Source of the DNA: Armatimonadota bacterium | Lineage (GTDB): Bacteria; Armatimonadota; Chthonomonadetes; Chthonomonadales; Chthonomonadaceae | NCBI GenBank assembly: GCA_028871815.1 | Contig: JAGWMJ010000001.1 | Coordinates: 186,001 to 250,000 of the forward strand | Direction of reading: 5' to 3' | Length of the DNA stretch: 64,000 nt | Part shown: positions 17,040 through 25,405 of the stretch, piece after piece | How the letters are laid out: every line of letters begins with the position of its first letter | Numbering within the stretch: position 1 is the first letter of the stretch | Notes under the pieces: generated by a model | Told to the model about the DNA's origin: nothing | The model's input: the letters and a program-made list of their open reading frames with translations, nothing else | Database searches by the model: none | Translations under genes and position numbers: made by a program

Positions 17040-18881
17040 ATGGTTCGGAATTGTGCTGCTTTTGTAGTGACGCTAGCTGTTGTTGCGGCGGCTGTTCCTG
17101 CCATGGCCGCAATCGGCGGTGCTCCGCCCGGCTACTGGGCATCGCCAGCAACTGGCCGGCACACGTTCTCGATTGCCGGCGGCAGCTTTCTGCTGGATGG
17201 CCATGACTTCTACTTCCGGTCCGGCGAGATACATCCGTCACGCATCCCGCGAAAGTACTGGCGATTGCGCCTGCGGACCATGAGAGCTGCCGGATTGAAT
17301 GCCGTATCCGTCTACATCTTCTGGAACGAGCAGGAGCCGGAGCCAGGCAGATTCAACTTCCGTGGCCGCGCCGACATCTCGCGCTTCCTGACGATTGCGC
17401 AGCAGGAGGGGTTGTGGGTGATTCTCCGGCCCGGCCCCTACTGCTGCGCAGAGTGGGAATTCGGTGGTTACCCCTACTGGCTTCTGAATGAGCCTGGCTT
17501 GCGGCTGCGGAGCCGTGATCCGCGCTTTCTGGCCTTTGTACGGCAGTATATGCTGAAGCTGGGCAGCGAGCTGCATAAAAACCTGGTGACCCACGGCGGC
17601 AACGTTTTACTTACGGCCGTGGAGAACGAGTACGGGTCTTATGGAAGTGATCTGGGCTACATGGAGAGTTTGAAAAGCATTTTCCGGGATGCCGGCTTCA
17701 ACACACCCCTCTTTACGTGCGATGGTGGCGGCGAAATGGCGGACGGCCATATTCCTGGAGTGCTTCCCGGACTCAACGGCGGCGGAGGCCCGGATGCCAA
17801 GCGCCTGATCGACCGCTTTTACCCCGGCGGCCCATATCTCTTTCCGGAAGTGTATCCCGGCTGGCTGGATCATTGGGGTGAAGCTTTCAACCGCTCCGGC
17901 GCGGCCGGGGTTGCGCGCGGCGCCGATCAGATGATCGCAAACGGATTCTCGTTCAACTACTACATGTTTTGCGGCGGCACCAACTTTGGTTTTGACAATG
18001 GAGCCAACTACAGCGACCATTACCAGCCTTCGATCACCAGCTACGACTACGACGCGCCGATGGACGAATCGGGTCGGCCCACGAAGAAGTATATGCTGCT
18101 TCGGCAGGTGCTGCTGGCGCACCTGTCTCCGGGCGAGGTTGTGCCACCGATTCCGGAAATGCCGCCTGTCATCTCCGTGCCGAACATCGCGCTGAGCGAG
18201 CAGGGTTCGCTGTTGGCCAACGCCGGGCCGGCCATCCCTTCGGCCACGCCAATGAGTATGGAGCAGCTGTCACAAGCGACTGGCTTCGTAGACTACCGAA
18301 CTACTGTCGACGGGCCTCTGGATGCCGAGTTGCGGTGCGGCGCGGTGCGCGACTACGCCATCGTGATGCTCGATGGCAAAACGGTTGGCGTAATGGACCG
18401 CAGGCTGCACCAGAACAGCTTGCCGCTCTCGCTGCATGCGGGTGCAGTTCGGCTGGACATTCTGGTGGAGAACGGCGGGCGGATCAACTACGGGGGCAGA
18501 ATAACGGACAACCACCAGGGCATTGTTGGCGGCGTCACACTGAACGGCAAACCGTTGACCGGCTGGTTGAACTACCGGCTGCCGCTGAACCGGCCGAATG
18601 CATTCCATTTTGACGGGAGCACGGCCATCGCGCCAACGCTCTACAAGGGCGAGTTTGGTCTGGAGAGCGTCGGCGATACGTGGCTGGATATGCGAACCTG
18701 GCACAAGGGGGTGGCCTGGATCAACGGTCACAACCTGGGACGGTTCTGGTCGATCGGGCCTCAACAGGCACTGTACGTGCCGGGCGTTTGGCTGCGGAAG
18801 GGTCAGAACACGGTGATCGTGCTGGAGGAGTCGCCCACCAGCCGGCCGCGCCTTAGAACCGTGAACCACCCAATTCTGTAG
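17040..18881 (+). CDS. Beta-galactosidase, glycoside hydrolase family 35, exported
   Basis: Hydrolyses terminal beta-galactosides outside the cytoplasm. A signal peptide (hydrophobic FVVTLAVVAAAVPAMA) is followed by the GH35 barrel: GEIHPSRIPRKYW, VYIFWNEQEPEPG, RPGPY, the acid/base E197 in VENEYGSYG and the nucleophile E270 in PEVYPGWLDHWG. C-terminal beta domains carry WINGHNLGRFWSIGPQ, which is typical of the family. Length 613 residues. ATG 17040 has AAGGAG at 17027-17032; the frame opens earlier, but only this start gives a normal signal peptide. Confidence 0.93.
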   Translation: MVRNCAAFVVTLAVVAAAVPAMAAIGGAPPGYWASPATGRHTFSIAGGSFLLDGHDFYFRSGEIHPSRIPRKYWRLRLRTMRAAGLNAVSVYIFWNEQEPEPGRFNFRGRADISRFLTIAQQEGLWVILRPGPYCCAEWEFGGYPYWLLNEPGLRLRSRDPRFLAFVRQYMLKLGSELHKNLVTHGGNVLLTAVENEYGSYGSDLGYMESLKSIFRDAGFNTPLFTCDGGGEMADGHIPGVLPGLNGGGGPDAKRLIDRFYPGGPYLFPEVYPGWLDHWGEAFNRSGAAGVARGADQMIANGFSFNYYMFCGGTNFGFDNGANYSDHYQPSITSYDYDAPMDESGRPTKKYMLLRQVLLAHLSPGEVVPPIPEMPPVISVPNIALSEQGSLLANAGPAIPSATPMSMEQLSQATGFVDYRTTVDGPLDAELRCGAVRDYAIVMLDGKTVGVMDRRLHQNSLPLSLHAGAVRLDILVENGGRINYGGRITDNHQGIVGGVTLNGKPLTGWLNYRLPLNRPNAFHFDGSTAIAPTLYKGEFGLESVGDTWLDMRTWHKGVAWINGHNLGRFWSIGPQQALYVPGVWLRKGQNTVIVLEESPTSRPRLRTVNHPIL

Positions 18882-18918
18882 CTCAGGCCGGCTTCCCGGC
18901 AATCAGGTTCGACGCCGA

Positions 18919-19185
18919 TTAGTGGGGCGCGCTACCGCCAGGCGTTGGCTCCGGCGTACCACCCATCCATTTGGAGTTCGCCTCGCCCTGCCGCTTGGCG
19001 GCCGCCTTGGCGGCCTGCTGCTGCAAGAAAGCTTGCGCGGACGCCGGTATGCCGCCCTTTGGCGGACCGGCCTTGATGGCTGAGAGGTCGGATTTACTCA
19101 TAGAGGGCCCGGTCTGACACCCAGCCAGTCCGGCAATGGCCGACACCGCGACGGCGGCGAGTAGGATGCGATTTATGGTTCTCAT
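18919..19185 (-). CDS. Small predicted lipoprotein
   Basis: An 88-residue protein with a short basic start, a hydrophobic stretch (ILLAAVAVSAIAGLAGC) and a lipobox LAGC, so probably lipid-anchored. The mature part is rich in Ala, Lys and Gln (FLQQQAAKAAAKRQGE), then Gly/Pro-rich, with no recognisable domain. It lies downstream of the prepilin-like gene on the same strand, separated from it by a strong hairpin. Function unknown. ATG 19185 is chosen because it gives a normal signal sequence. Confidence 0.6.
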   Translation of the reverse strand: MRTINRILLAAVAVSAIAGLAGCQTGPSMSKSDLSAIKAGPPKGGIPASAQAFLQQQAAKAAAKRQGEANSKWMGGTPEPTPGGSAPH

Positions 19186-19229
19186 GGGTTCAATCTGGGC
19201 TCGCGACAAACACGACCACGGTCAGGTAG

Positions 19230-19261
19230 CATCCGGCGGCCAGATGGCTGGCCGCCGGATG
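19230..19261 (-). terminator. Strong hairpin downstream of the prepilin-like gene
   Basis: A perfect 14-bp inverted repeat (CATCCGGCGGCCAG with its complement) has a 4-nt loop and lies 31 bp after the stop of the prepilin-like gene. No T-run follows, so it would be a T-poor terminator or an RNA-stabilising element. Confidence 0.5.
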
Positions 19262-19291
19262 TTGAACCTCAGGCGGAAGCGATCGAGCCAG

Positions 19292-20110
19292 CTACTGGCG
19301 CGTAACGTTCCACATGTTGTTTTGCGGCTGATTCTGCGGATCCGGATCCGTGGCCGGCGGATGCATCGCTTTGGCGTGGCCATCGACGAATGCGAAGTTG
19401 GCCATAGCGGTGTGAACCGGCATGACCGAGCCGTTCGGTCCGGTGTAGTCGTAAGGATTCCCGGGCGCGAGCGTGCCGTTGGCGATAGCGCCGTCAGGAA
19501 TCTCGCCGGGACCTGTGTAGGTATCCCACCAGTTGACGCCAGTCACCATACAGCCGGGACCCCAGTAGTAGGTTGCGCCGGCGTCGCCGTCGGTAAGTAC
19601 ACCGACGTAGACCGAGTCACGCTCGGAGAGCATGATCGACTCCGCCGGGCGTCCTACGCTGGCGTCGTTCTGGGTGATGGTCCCCATCCAGGATGGCTGC
19701 GCGAGGCCCATAACGCCGAACACGCTCCAGTGCGCTCCGTCCCAGTTCATGTAGCCGTTGGAGACGTACGACATGCGCGGGCCGGCCCAGGAGTATCCGG
19801 ACGGCGGTGCGGGCGCCGGATCATCCGGGCAGCGAAGAATCTGAAGATTCTTGATGTAGGGTTGGGTCAGCACGTACCACGTGCAATCCCACCAGGAGTC
19901 CTGGAGACCCGTCGGAAAGACCTCGTCATAATCCTGATCATACATCAGGACGGAGAGGGCGAGCTCCCTGGTATTGGAGAGGCAGGATATGCCTCGGGCT
20001 TTTTCCCGTGCTTGGGCGAAGACAGGAAAGAGGATCGCTGCTAGTATGGCTATAATTGCAATAACCACGAGAAGTTCGATCAGGGTGAATGCAGAACTGC
20101 GTTGTCTCAT
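19292..20110 (-). CDS. Type IV pilin-like / DUF1559-type pseudopilin with H-X9-DG C-terminus
   Basis: A 272-residue protein with a prepilin N-terminus: a short leader ending in SSA, then FTLIELLVVIAIIAILAAIL with the conserved Glu at +5 and the FPVFAQAREKAR continuation I associate with Armatimonadota. The rest resembles the DUF1559 class, ending with ANFAFVDGHAKAMHP. Such proteins are numerous in their hosts and thought to be secreted or assembled by a type II/IV-pilus-like machine; none of that machinery is in the window. The start is ATG 20110 with GGAGG (complement of 20122-20126). Its transcript has a long leader. Confidence 0.85.
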   Translation of the reverse strand: MRQRSSAFTLIELLVVIAIIAILAAILFPVFAQAREKARGISCLSNTRELALSVLMYDQDYDEVFPTGLQDSWWDCTWYVLTQPYIKNLQILRCPDDPAPAPPSGYSWAGPRMSYVSNGYMNWDGAHWSVFGVMGLAQPSWMGTITQNDASVGRPAESIMLSERDSVYVGVLTDGDAGATYYWGPGCMVTGVNWWDTYTGPGEIPDGAIANGTLAPGNPYDYTGPNGSVMPVHTAMANFAFVDGHAKAMHPPATDPDPQNQPQNNMWNVTRQ

Positions 20111-20113
20111 CTT

Positions 20114-20152
20114 GCGGAAAACCTCCGCGGCGCCTCGATTTAAAGGCGCCGC
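20114..20152 (-). promoter_or_regulatory. Overlapping hairpins at the ribosome site of the prepilin-like gene
   Basis: In the mRNA an 8-bp stem GCGGCGCC/GGCGCCGC (20145-20152 with 20127-20134, 10-nt loop) ends directly at the GGAGG ribosome site. A second, 5-bp stem GCGGA/TCCGC (20124-20128 with 20114-20118) would enclose the site and shares bases with the first. The two cannot fully form together, so this could tune translation. Confidence 0.35.
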
Positions 20153-20473
20153 CGTTGCGCCACATGAATTTCCCGTCTGCCAGCACGACTTCCTCAGCGC
20201 ACTACCCCTTCGGCCGGCTCCGTCGACAATCTGCCCCGGGACACCGGGCCACAACCCAAGCGGCTGCGGCCGGGCGCCTTCTCAAAACAGAACTGCCTCG
20301 GCGGTCGCCAAAGCGGGCTGCACAGCGCTCAGGCTATGCTGGTTTCTACCCCGGATCGACTCCCCTTGACTTGGCCTGAGCGCCGCACGGACTTCGTGCC
20401 GGTGCGGCGAGCACGCTGCTGCCAGAGTACGTCGATGTGCGATCCGAGGTTCATCGTTAAATCATTGTGAGCT

Positions 20474-20501
20474 ATTTTACAATACTTCGCGGATTTGTCA
20501 A
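20474..20501 (-). promoter_or_regulatory. Sigma-70-type promoter upstream of the prepilin-like gene
   Basis: On the minus strand there is a perfect -35 TTGACA (complement of 20496-20501), a 16-bp spacer and -10 TAAAAT (complement of 20474-20479; 5 of 6). It points toward the prepilin-like gene and predicts a leader of about 355 nt, which contains a further 8-10 bp hairpin at 20381-20409. Confidence 0.55.
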
Positions 20502-20718
20502 GGGTTTGGGCGAAAAAACTTGTAAACTGCTGCGTACAGGCTCATCCACCGTGCGCGGGGAAACGCGCTTTCCCTGTTCAGCACCTTCCGCGGCCACAGA
20601 CCGAATAGCTCACGCCGTGGATGGGTGGGCCAAACGGATTATGGCCGTAGAGAGTACGGTTGACGACGCCTCCGATGTTATTGGCTCCACAGCCAAACTC
20701 CTGCCTTACGTTGCTGCC

Positions 20719-21612
20719 ATGAAGCTGCTGATTGTAAATGCGGATGATTTTGGGATGACTGCACGCGTGAACGCCGCGGTAATCTCGTCGCATCGCTCCG
20801 GGGTGCTCACCAGCGCCAGCCTGATGACGGCAGAAGTTGCATTTGAGCAGGCAGTCTCACTCGCCCGCGACAACGCCGACCTTGGTGTGGGTCTGCACCT
20901 TGCGTTGAGCTGTGACCGTAGCCTGCTGGGCCACGGGCGACTCACCGCAATCACAAGACGCGATAACAGGTTCCACAAAAACCCAGCGTTTGCCGGCCTG
21001 CTTTATGCGCTGTCCGGCACGGCCTTCCGGCAGGCCGCAGAGGAGATGCGCGCGCAGTTCCAGCGGTTTTCCGACACCGGCCTCCCATGGTCTCACGTTG
21101 ATGGGCACCAGCACATGCACATGCACCCACGGGTGTGGAGGTACATGTTGGGGCTTTGCGCCGAGTACGGCGTCTATCGGCTGCGCGTTCCGCACGAACC
21201 GTTGATCGCTCACTTCCGGCTTCGAGGCGACGGTCCCGGCATCAACACGGCCGGGCTCTGTATGCTTCGCGCCATTCGTCGCCGCAACCTGGCGGAGCTG
21301 GATCGACGCCGCGCGGACGGCGTTCGCTGGTTTGTGTGCGATCAATCGTTCGGCACGCTGCAAAGCTCGAACATGAATACTGCGTACGTGGAGGCGCTGA
21401 TCGGACGGCTGGGCGACGGTACGTTTGAGATCTACGCGCATCCCGGCACGGCCTATGCACGCCGGTCGCAACGCAAGCACGACGAAATCGATGTGGAGCA
21501 CGCCGCATTGATCAGCACCTCGGTGCGCCTCGCTGTAACCGCGGCGAGGTTCCGCCTGTGCACCTATGCCGAAGCGGCCGCGAGTGAACAATGCAGCCCC
21601 GGCCGCGTCTAA
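20719..21612 (+). CDS. hpnK: Hopanoid-associated YdjC/ChbG-family deacetylase HpnK
   Basis: In hopanoid producers HpnK removes the acetyl group from N-acetylglucosaminyl-bacteriohopanetetrol made by HpnI. The protein (297 residues) opens with LLIVNADDFGM (metal-binding Asp pair) and GVLTSASLM, has LGVGLHLAL, and the histidine cluster HVDGHQHMHMHP that binds the catalytic metal. It matches HpnK better than general ChbG proteins, which is a judgement from motifs. ATG 20719 is preferred; ATG 20641 would add 26 unconserved residues. The sigma-factor gene starts 32 bp downstream. Confidence 0.85.
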   Translation: MKLLIVNADDFGMTARVNAAVISSHRSGVLTSASLMTAEVAFEQAVSLARDNADLGVGLHLALSCDRSLLGHGRLTAITRRDNRFHKNPAFAGLLYALSGTAFRQAAEEMRAQFQRFSDTGLPWSHVDGHQHMHMHPRVWRYMLGLCAEYGVYRLRVPHEPLIAHFRLRGDGPGINTAGLCMLRAIRRRNLAELDRRRADGVRWFVCDQSFGTLQSSNMNTAYVEALIGRLGDGTFEIYAHPGTAYARRSQRKHDEIDVEHAALISTSVRLAVTAARFRLCTYAEAAASEQCSPGRV

Positions 21613-21644
21613 ACGCCCGGTAAGTGCCGACTGCGGAGTGTGCG

Positions 21645-22235
21645 ATGGTCGCGATGGGGAAGCTTATGGTCGCGGACGCCGCGCTTGTCAAGCGCGCTCA
21701 GGCCAATGACCGTGCTGCGTTCAACGATATTGTGCTGCGCTACAAGGCGCGCGTCTACAATTACGTCTACCGGATGGTTCACTCTGCGACCGAAGCAGAA
21801 GACCTGACTCAGGAGACGTTTGTGAAGGCATACCTGAGCATCGGCTCGTTCCAGAGCCGTGCCAGCCTGAATACCTGGCTCTACCGAATCGCTACAAATG
21901 TGTGTATCGACTTCAGCCGACGCAACCAGAAGCTGCAGAACACCGTCTCACTCTCAGCCGAGACAGAAGCCGACGATGACGAACGAGAACTGCCGGACGC
22001 GACTTTTGATCCGCAGCGGCTGGCGCTGAACCGCGAGTTGGGCGACAGACTGGATTTGGCTTTGCAGGGCCTGCCGGAGAAGCTGCGGACCGTAGTGCTT
22101 CTGTATGACGTGGAGGGATTGGCATACGATGAGATTGCCGGGATACTCGGCTGCCCGCTGGGCACCGTGAAGAGCCGGCTGTTCAACGCTCGGGCATCGC
22201 TGCGCGAGCGGCTCTCACCGTACCTGATGGCATGA
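21645..22235 (+). CDS. ECF-type RNA polymerase sigma factor
   Basis: A 196-residue group IV sigma factor. Region 2 spans LVKRAQANDRAAFNDIVLRY to the -10-recognition part SLNTWLYRIATNVCIDFSRR, with EDLTQETFVKAY between. Region 4 has LPEKLRTVVLLYDVEG and a helix-turn-helix LAYDEIAGILGCPLGTVKSRL. It is followed by a zinc-type anti-sigma and an RseB-like gene, the layout of RpoE-class envelope-stress systems. ATG 21645 has GGAG seven nt upstream. Target promoters were not determined. Confidence 0.93.
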   Translation: MVAMGKLMVADAALVKRAQANDRAAFNDIVLRYKARVYNYVYRMVHSATEAEDLTQETFVKAYLSIGSFQSRASLNTWLYRIATNVCIDFSRRNQKLQNTVSLSAETEADDDERELPDATFDPQRLALNRELGDRLDLALQGLPEKLRTVVLLYDVEGLAYDEIAGILGCPLGTVKSRLFNARASLRERLSPYLMA

Positions 22236-22274
22236 CGACTCGCCGGAGCCTGCTCCGGCCGACAGGTAAAAGAG

Positions 22275-22814
22275 ATGGCAAGTACTAATAGAATGCAAAC
22301 TGAGTGTGACGCGATTTCCGCGCTACTACCCGGCCTGGCCGGCGATCAGCTCTCGACGCGCGAGGCGTGGAGGGTTGAGCGTCACCTGCCGAATTGTACC
22401 GAGTGCGCGGCGCTGGCTCGCCAGTACTATTTGCTCGCAGATGCGCTGCGATCCGCGCCGGGCCACGACACCGGGCTCAACTTTATGGCAAGACTGCACG
22501 AGCGACTGGATGTTCTTGAGCCGGTTCGCGCCCACCATCGAGTCGGCGATATGGTGCGCGGCTGGCTCGGTGGGCTGCTTCCGGCCACGGCCCAGGTTCG
22601 CCGGCCTGTCATCGGCCTGGGCGTCGCTGCTGCCCTGACCGGTGCGGCGGTCCTCATGATGTGGCCCGCCGGCGCGCCGCAACTGACAGCCATCTCTCAA
22701 ACATCGCTCGCGCGCAACACGGCAATCACCGCCAGCAATCCGTTTGATGATCCTGTCGCCGCTCAACTGCAAGCGCGGTCCGCGGCCACCGCAGCGAGAA
22801 CGACAAGCGAATGA
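22275..22814 (+). CDS. Anti-sigma factor with zinc-finger (ZAS) domain
   Basis: A 179-residue predicted anchored anti-sigma factor. The N-terminal domain has the H-x3-C-x2-C zinc pattern in HLPNCTECAAL. A single transmembrane segment (GLGVAAALTGAAVLMMW, about 116-134) leaves a C-terminal part outside of about 45 residues. It should hold the adjacent ECF sigma factor inactive at the membrane. Its TGA overlaps the next gene's ATG in ATGA, suggesting coupled translation. Confidence 0.88.
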   Translation: MASTNRMQTECDAISALLPGLAGDQLSTREAWRVERHLPNCTECAALARQYYLLADALRSAPGHDTGLNFMARLHERLDVLEPVRAHHRVGDMVRGWLGGLLPATAQVRRPVIGLGVAAALTGAAVLMMWPAGAPQLTAISQTSLARNTAITASNPFDDPVAAQLQARSAATAARTTSE

Positions 22815-23935
22815 AGCTGGCGCCTCGGTCGAACCCCCTTCAAACCGGCAGGCAGCGGTGGCGATGTCGCGCTCTTTGCGTGCCAATCGCCGCCGCAGTG
22901 CTCACCCTGCTATGGGCAACGCCTCCTGCTGCGGCCCAGCGAGGCCGGCCGAGATTGCCGCTACGACTACGGCTGCAGCGCCCTGCCGTGCGCGTGTTGG
23001 GCAGGCATCCCGGCGGTCCTATTGCAAACCGCCGCGTGCTGCAGCTTCTCGCCCACATGGTGCACCCCACCGCCGAATACAGCGGCACGCAGGTAACGCA
23101 ACGCGGCGGCGTGGTATCGCGCCAGCAGATTGAAGGCGATACGCGCGGACGGGTTGTACGCACATTTCTTGCACCGCCGGATATGGCCGGGGATGTTATG
23201 ATCGTTGGACCAAAGCAGTACCGGTACTACCACCGCCGCACCAACACGCTGGATGTTGCGCTTTGGCCCACGCAATGGAACGCCAACGTGCAGCGATTCC
23301 TTCTGCTGGTGCAACGCGGCGTGGTTCAGGCCGCGGTTGTTGGGCAAGAGACCATCGCCGGACGGAATGCCGCCATTGTTGCCCTTACAGCCGGGGCACA
23401 CCAGATGAAGTACTGGATCGACATGCCTACCGGCATCGAACTGCAGAATGAGGTTTCGGGACCATCCGGGCTAATATCGCGGTCGTACCTCGAAAGCGTT
23501 ACGGTTGGCCCCACCGCGCAAGTGCAGCCCAGCGCATTCAACCTGCGTATTCCCAACGCTCGCGTGAACACACTCTACCCAGGTGACCAGTTTCAAACTC
23601 TCGCGGAAGCCGCGCCCCATTCGCCATTTGCCGTGCTGCAGCCCACACGACTGCCACCCGGTTACTCACCACACGGCGTCTGGGTTTTTGGCGGCAGGAA
23701 CCCGAATCCGAGGGCGACGTCATTGCTGTTACGGTACAGCAACGGCGTGAGCAGCTTCAGCCTGTATCAGCATATTGCGCCCGCGACGGTGCGGGCGCAG
23801 GTTCCAGCGGCCTTCACCTTCCGCAGGAGCGTTGAGCGCTGGGTAGTTTCCGACGGGCAGCGAACCGTAGTCGTGATCTACATGGGAGATCTTTCGCCAG
23901 CGAATGTGCGCGCGGTTTACGAGTCGCTGCGCTAA
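22811..23935 (+). CDS. RseB/MucB-like periplasmic regulator
   Basis: A 374-residue exported protein. After a signal peptide (CVPIAAAVLTLLWATPPAAAQ), residues about 80-250 resemble the LolA/RseB fold with a repeated-strand pattern (YSGTQVTQRGGVVSRQQ, IVGPKQYRYYHRR, YWIDMPTGIEL), and the end resembles the MucB/DUF4367 C-terminal domain (VLQPTRLPPGYSPHGVWVFG). In RpoE systems RseB binds the anti-sigma periplasmic domain and senses envelope damage. The gene is coupled to the anti-sigma gene by a 4-bp overlap. The family call rests on layout and context. Confidence 0.75.
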   Translation: MKLAPRSNPLQTGRQRWRCRALCVPIAAAVLTLLWATPPAAAQRGRPRLPLRLRLQRPAVRVLGRHPGGPIANRRVLQLLAHMVHPTAEYSGTQVTQRGGVVSRQQIEGDTRGRVVRTFLAPPDMAGDVMIVGPKQYRYYHRRTNTLDVALWPTQWNANVQRFLLLVQRGVVQAAVVGQETIAGRNAAIVALTAGAHQMKYWIDMPTGIELQNEVSGPSGLISRSYLESVTVGPTAQVQPSAFNLRIPNARVNTLYPGDQFQTLAEAAPHSPFAVLQPTRLPPGYSPHGVWVFGGRNPNPRATSLLLRYSNGVSSFSLYQHIAPATVRAQVPAAFTFRRSVERWVVSDGQRTVVVIYMGDLSPANVRAVYESLR

Positions 23936-23952
23936 CGGTGCGCTTCAATGCC

Positions 23953-23988
23953 AATCCGGGCGGACAGCCATGGCTGCCCGCCCGGATT
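23953..23988. terminator. Bidirectional hairpin between convergent rseB-like and foldase genes
   Basis: An 11-bp stem (AATCCGGGCGG with CCGCCCGGATT) extends by five more pairs after one mismatch, closing a 2-nt gap that must open into a slightly larger loop. It sits between two convergent stop codons and could stop transcription from both sides, though no T-run is seen. Confidence 0.5.
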
Positions 23989-24017
23989 GCGACCTGCGCT
24001 GCCGAACCGCCTGACCG

Positions 24018-25211
24018 CTACGGATGGTGCGGCGGCGGTCCTTGCTGTTGGGGCGAGCGGCCGTTATTTGGCGGCACGGGACCGCCCGGCCTTGGCGGCA
24101 CCATGGCGGGAGGCGCCGGCCGCAGGTAGTTCTCGATCTTGCTGCTGCTCATCAAAGCCGACATCAGGTTGTTGCGCGTGGAGGCAAGGTAACTCTGGAG
24201 TGCAGTTTCGCGCGCGGCCGGGCTTATGTCTTTCCCCAGCTTCTCCACCTCAATCAGGTGATATCCGAACGTTGAGAGCACCGGTTGGCTGAGCACTCCA
24301 GGCTTGAGCGCAAAGGCGGCGTTGTCGAACTCCGGCACCATACTTCCACGCAGAAACACACCCAGGTCACCGCCGCGGTCCTTGGTGCCCGCATCATCGC
24401 TGAATGCTTTCGCCTCTTCGGCAAACGTCTTCTTCTTGCTTCGGATATCGGCGGCCACTTGCTGCGCCTTCGCCAGTGCGGCCTTCTGAGCTGCCGCGTT
24501 AGCCTGCGGATCCGGCTTGCCTGTGGAACTCACCGGATTCGTGATTTTAAACAGGATGTGGCGAGCCTGCAAGAAGTCGTTCGGGCCGATCGGGTGGCCC
24601 AGCTGCTGCTCCAGCTGCTTCTGAGTGATGTCATCCATCAACACCTGAAGCCGAATGTTCTGCTCAAGCTGTTCCCGCGAGAAGTTGCGCTGCGCCAGGA
24701 ACTGGTCATCCGTCACGCCGGCGGGGATGATACCCTCCTTGTGAAGTTGCGCAAACAGCTCGGCTATGCGCGCCTGGACCTGTGCTGGGGTAGCAGTGAC
24801 GCCAACCTTGGCCGCCTTTTGATCCAGGGCCCGCTCCATGAGCATGCTCTGCAGTCCGTTCTGCACAATGATCGGTGGGTTGGCGCGGACAGCCGCAATC
24901 GCCTGAGCCTGCGTAACCGTGTATGTCGCTGCGTGGGCCGGCCCAAAGAGCGCTGCAGCAACATCGATACCAACGGCACTGGCCACCGCCTGCTGAAACT
25001 GCTGCGGATTGCTGGTCTTGAGGAAGTCCAGAAACTGCGCCCATGTGATGGGCTGACCATTTACGCGGCCAACCACGTCATTCGGCCCTGTTGGGCGGGG
25101 CGCCGCGGGCTGTTGAATGGGAACCGGCGGGCCCTGGGCCAGTGCTTTGCCTGCCGGCGCAAGCGTAATAGATGTGGCCAGCAAAAGGCCACCGATTGGA
25201 AACTTCAACAC
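24018..25211 (-). CDS. Exported parvulin-type peptidyl-prolyl isomerase / foldase
   Basis: A 397-residue periplasmic PPIase of the SurA/PrsA group. The N-terminus is a signal peptide (FPIGGLLLATSITLAPAGKALAQ). A SurA-N-like chaperone region (about 40-215) is followed by a rotamase domain with ARHILFKI, FSDDAGTKDRGGDLGVF and FGYHLIEVEK. The tail is proline-rich. The start is GTG 25211 because AGGAG (complement of 25216-25220) stands just before it; the frame is open to 25385 without conserved sequence. It is convergent with the envelope-stress operon, with which its role would fit. Confidence 0.88.
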   Translation of the reverse strand: MLKFPIGGLLLATSITLAPAGKALAQGPPVPIQQPAAPRPTGPNDVVGRVNGQPITWAQFLDFLKTSNPQQFQQAVASAVGIDVAAALFGPAHAATYTVTQAQAIAAVRANPPIIVQNGLQSMLMERALDQKAAKVGVTATPAQVQARIAELFAQLHKEGIIPAGVTDDQFLAQRNFSREQLEQNIRLQVLMDDITQKQLEQQLGHPIGPNDFLQARHILFKITNPVSSTGKPDPQANAAAQKAALAKAQQVAADIRSKKKTFAEEAKAFSDDAGTKDRGGDLGVFLRGSMVPEFDNAAFALKPGVLSQPVLSTFGYHLIEVEKLGKDISPAARETALQSYLASTRNNLMSALMSSSKIENYLRPAPPAMVPPRPGGPVPPNNGRSPQQQGPPPHHP

Positions 25212-25376
25212 GAGGCTCCTTTCAAGGATCCGAGGAATGCCGAAACGGTTCACCGTCAAGCACATGATCCGGCGACGCCCGGAGGCGTTTTCCGCACCCA
25301 TACTTATACGCCACGCGGGCAAGAACCTGTTTCCAACAAGCGGCGGATGCTCGGTTCTGACGCTGCCGGCCGTACA

Positions 25377-25405
25377 GTATAACACGACCGCTCAGCTCGA
25401 TTGAA
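25377..25405 (-). promoter_or_regulatory. Possible promoter of the foldase gene
   Basis: On the minus strand -10 TATACT (complement of 25377-25382; 5 of 6) lies 17 bp from TTCAAT (complement of 25400-25405; 3 of 6 to TTGACA). It would start a leader of about 160 nt for the foldase mRNA. The -35 is within the end of the upstream peptidase gene. Confidence 0.35.

Noticed and set aside
20255-20473. Possible cobalamin or other known riboswitch in the prepilin leader
   Set aside because: No B12 box or other recognised aptamer core was found; kept only as an unassigned structured leader.
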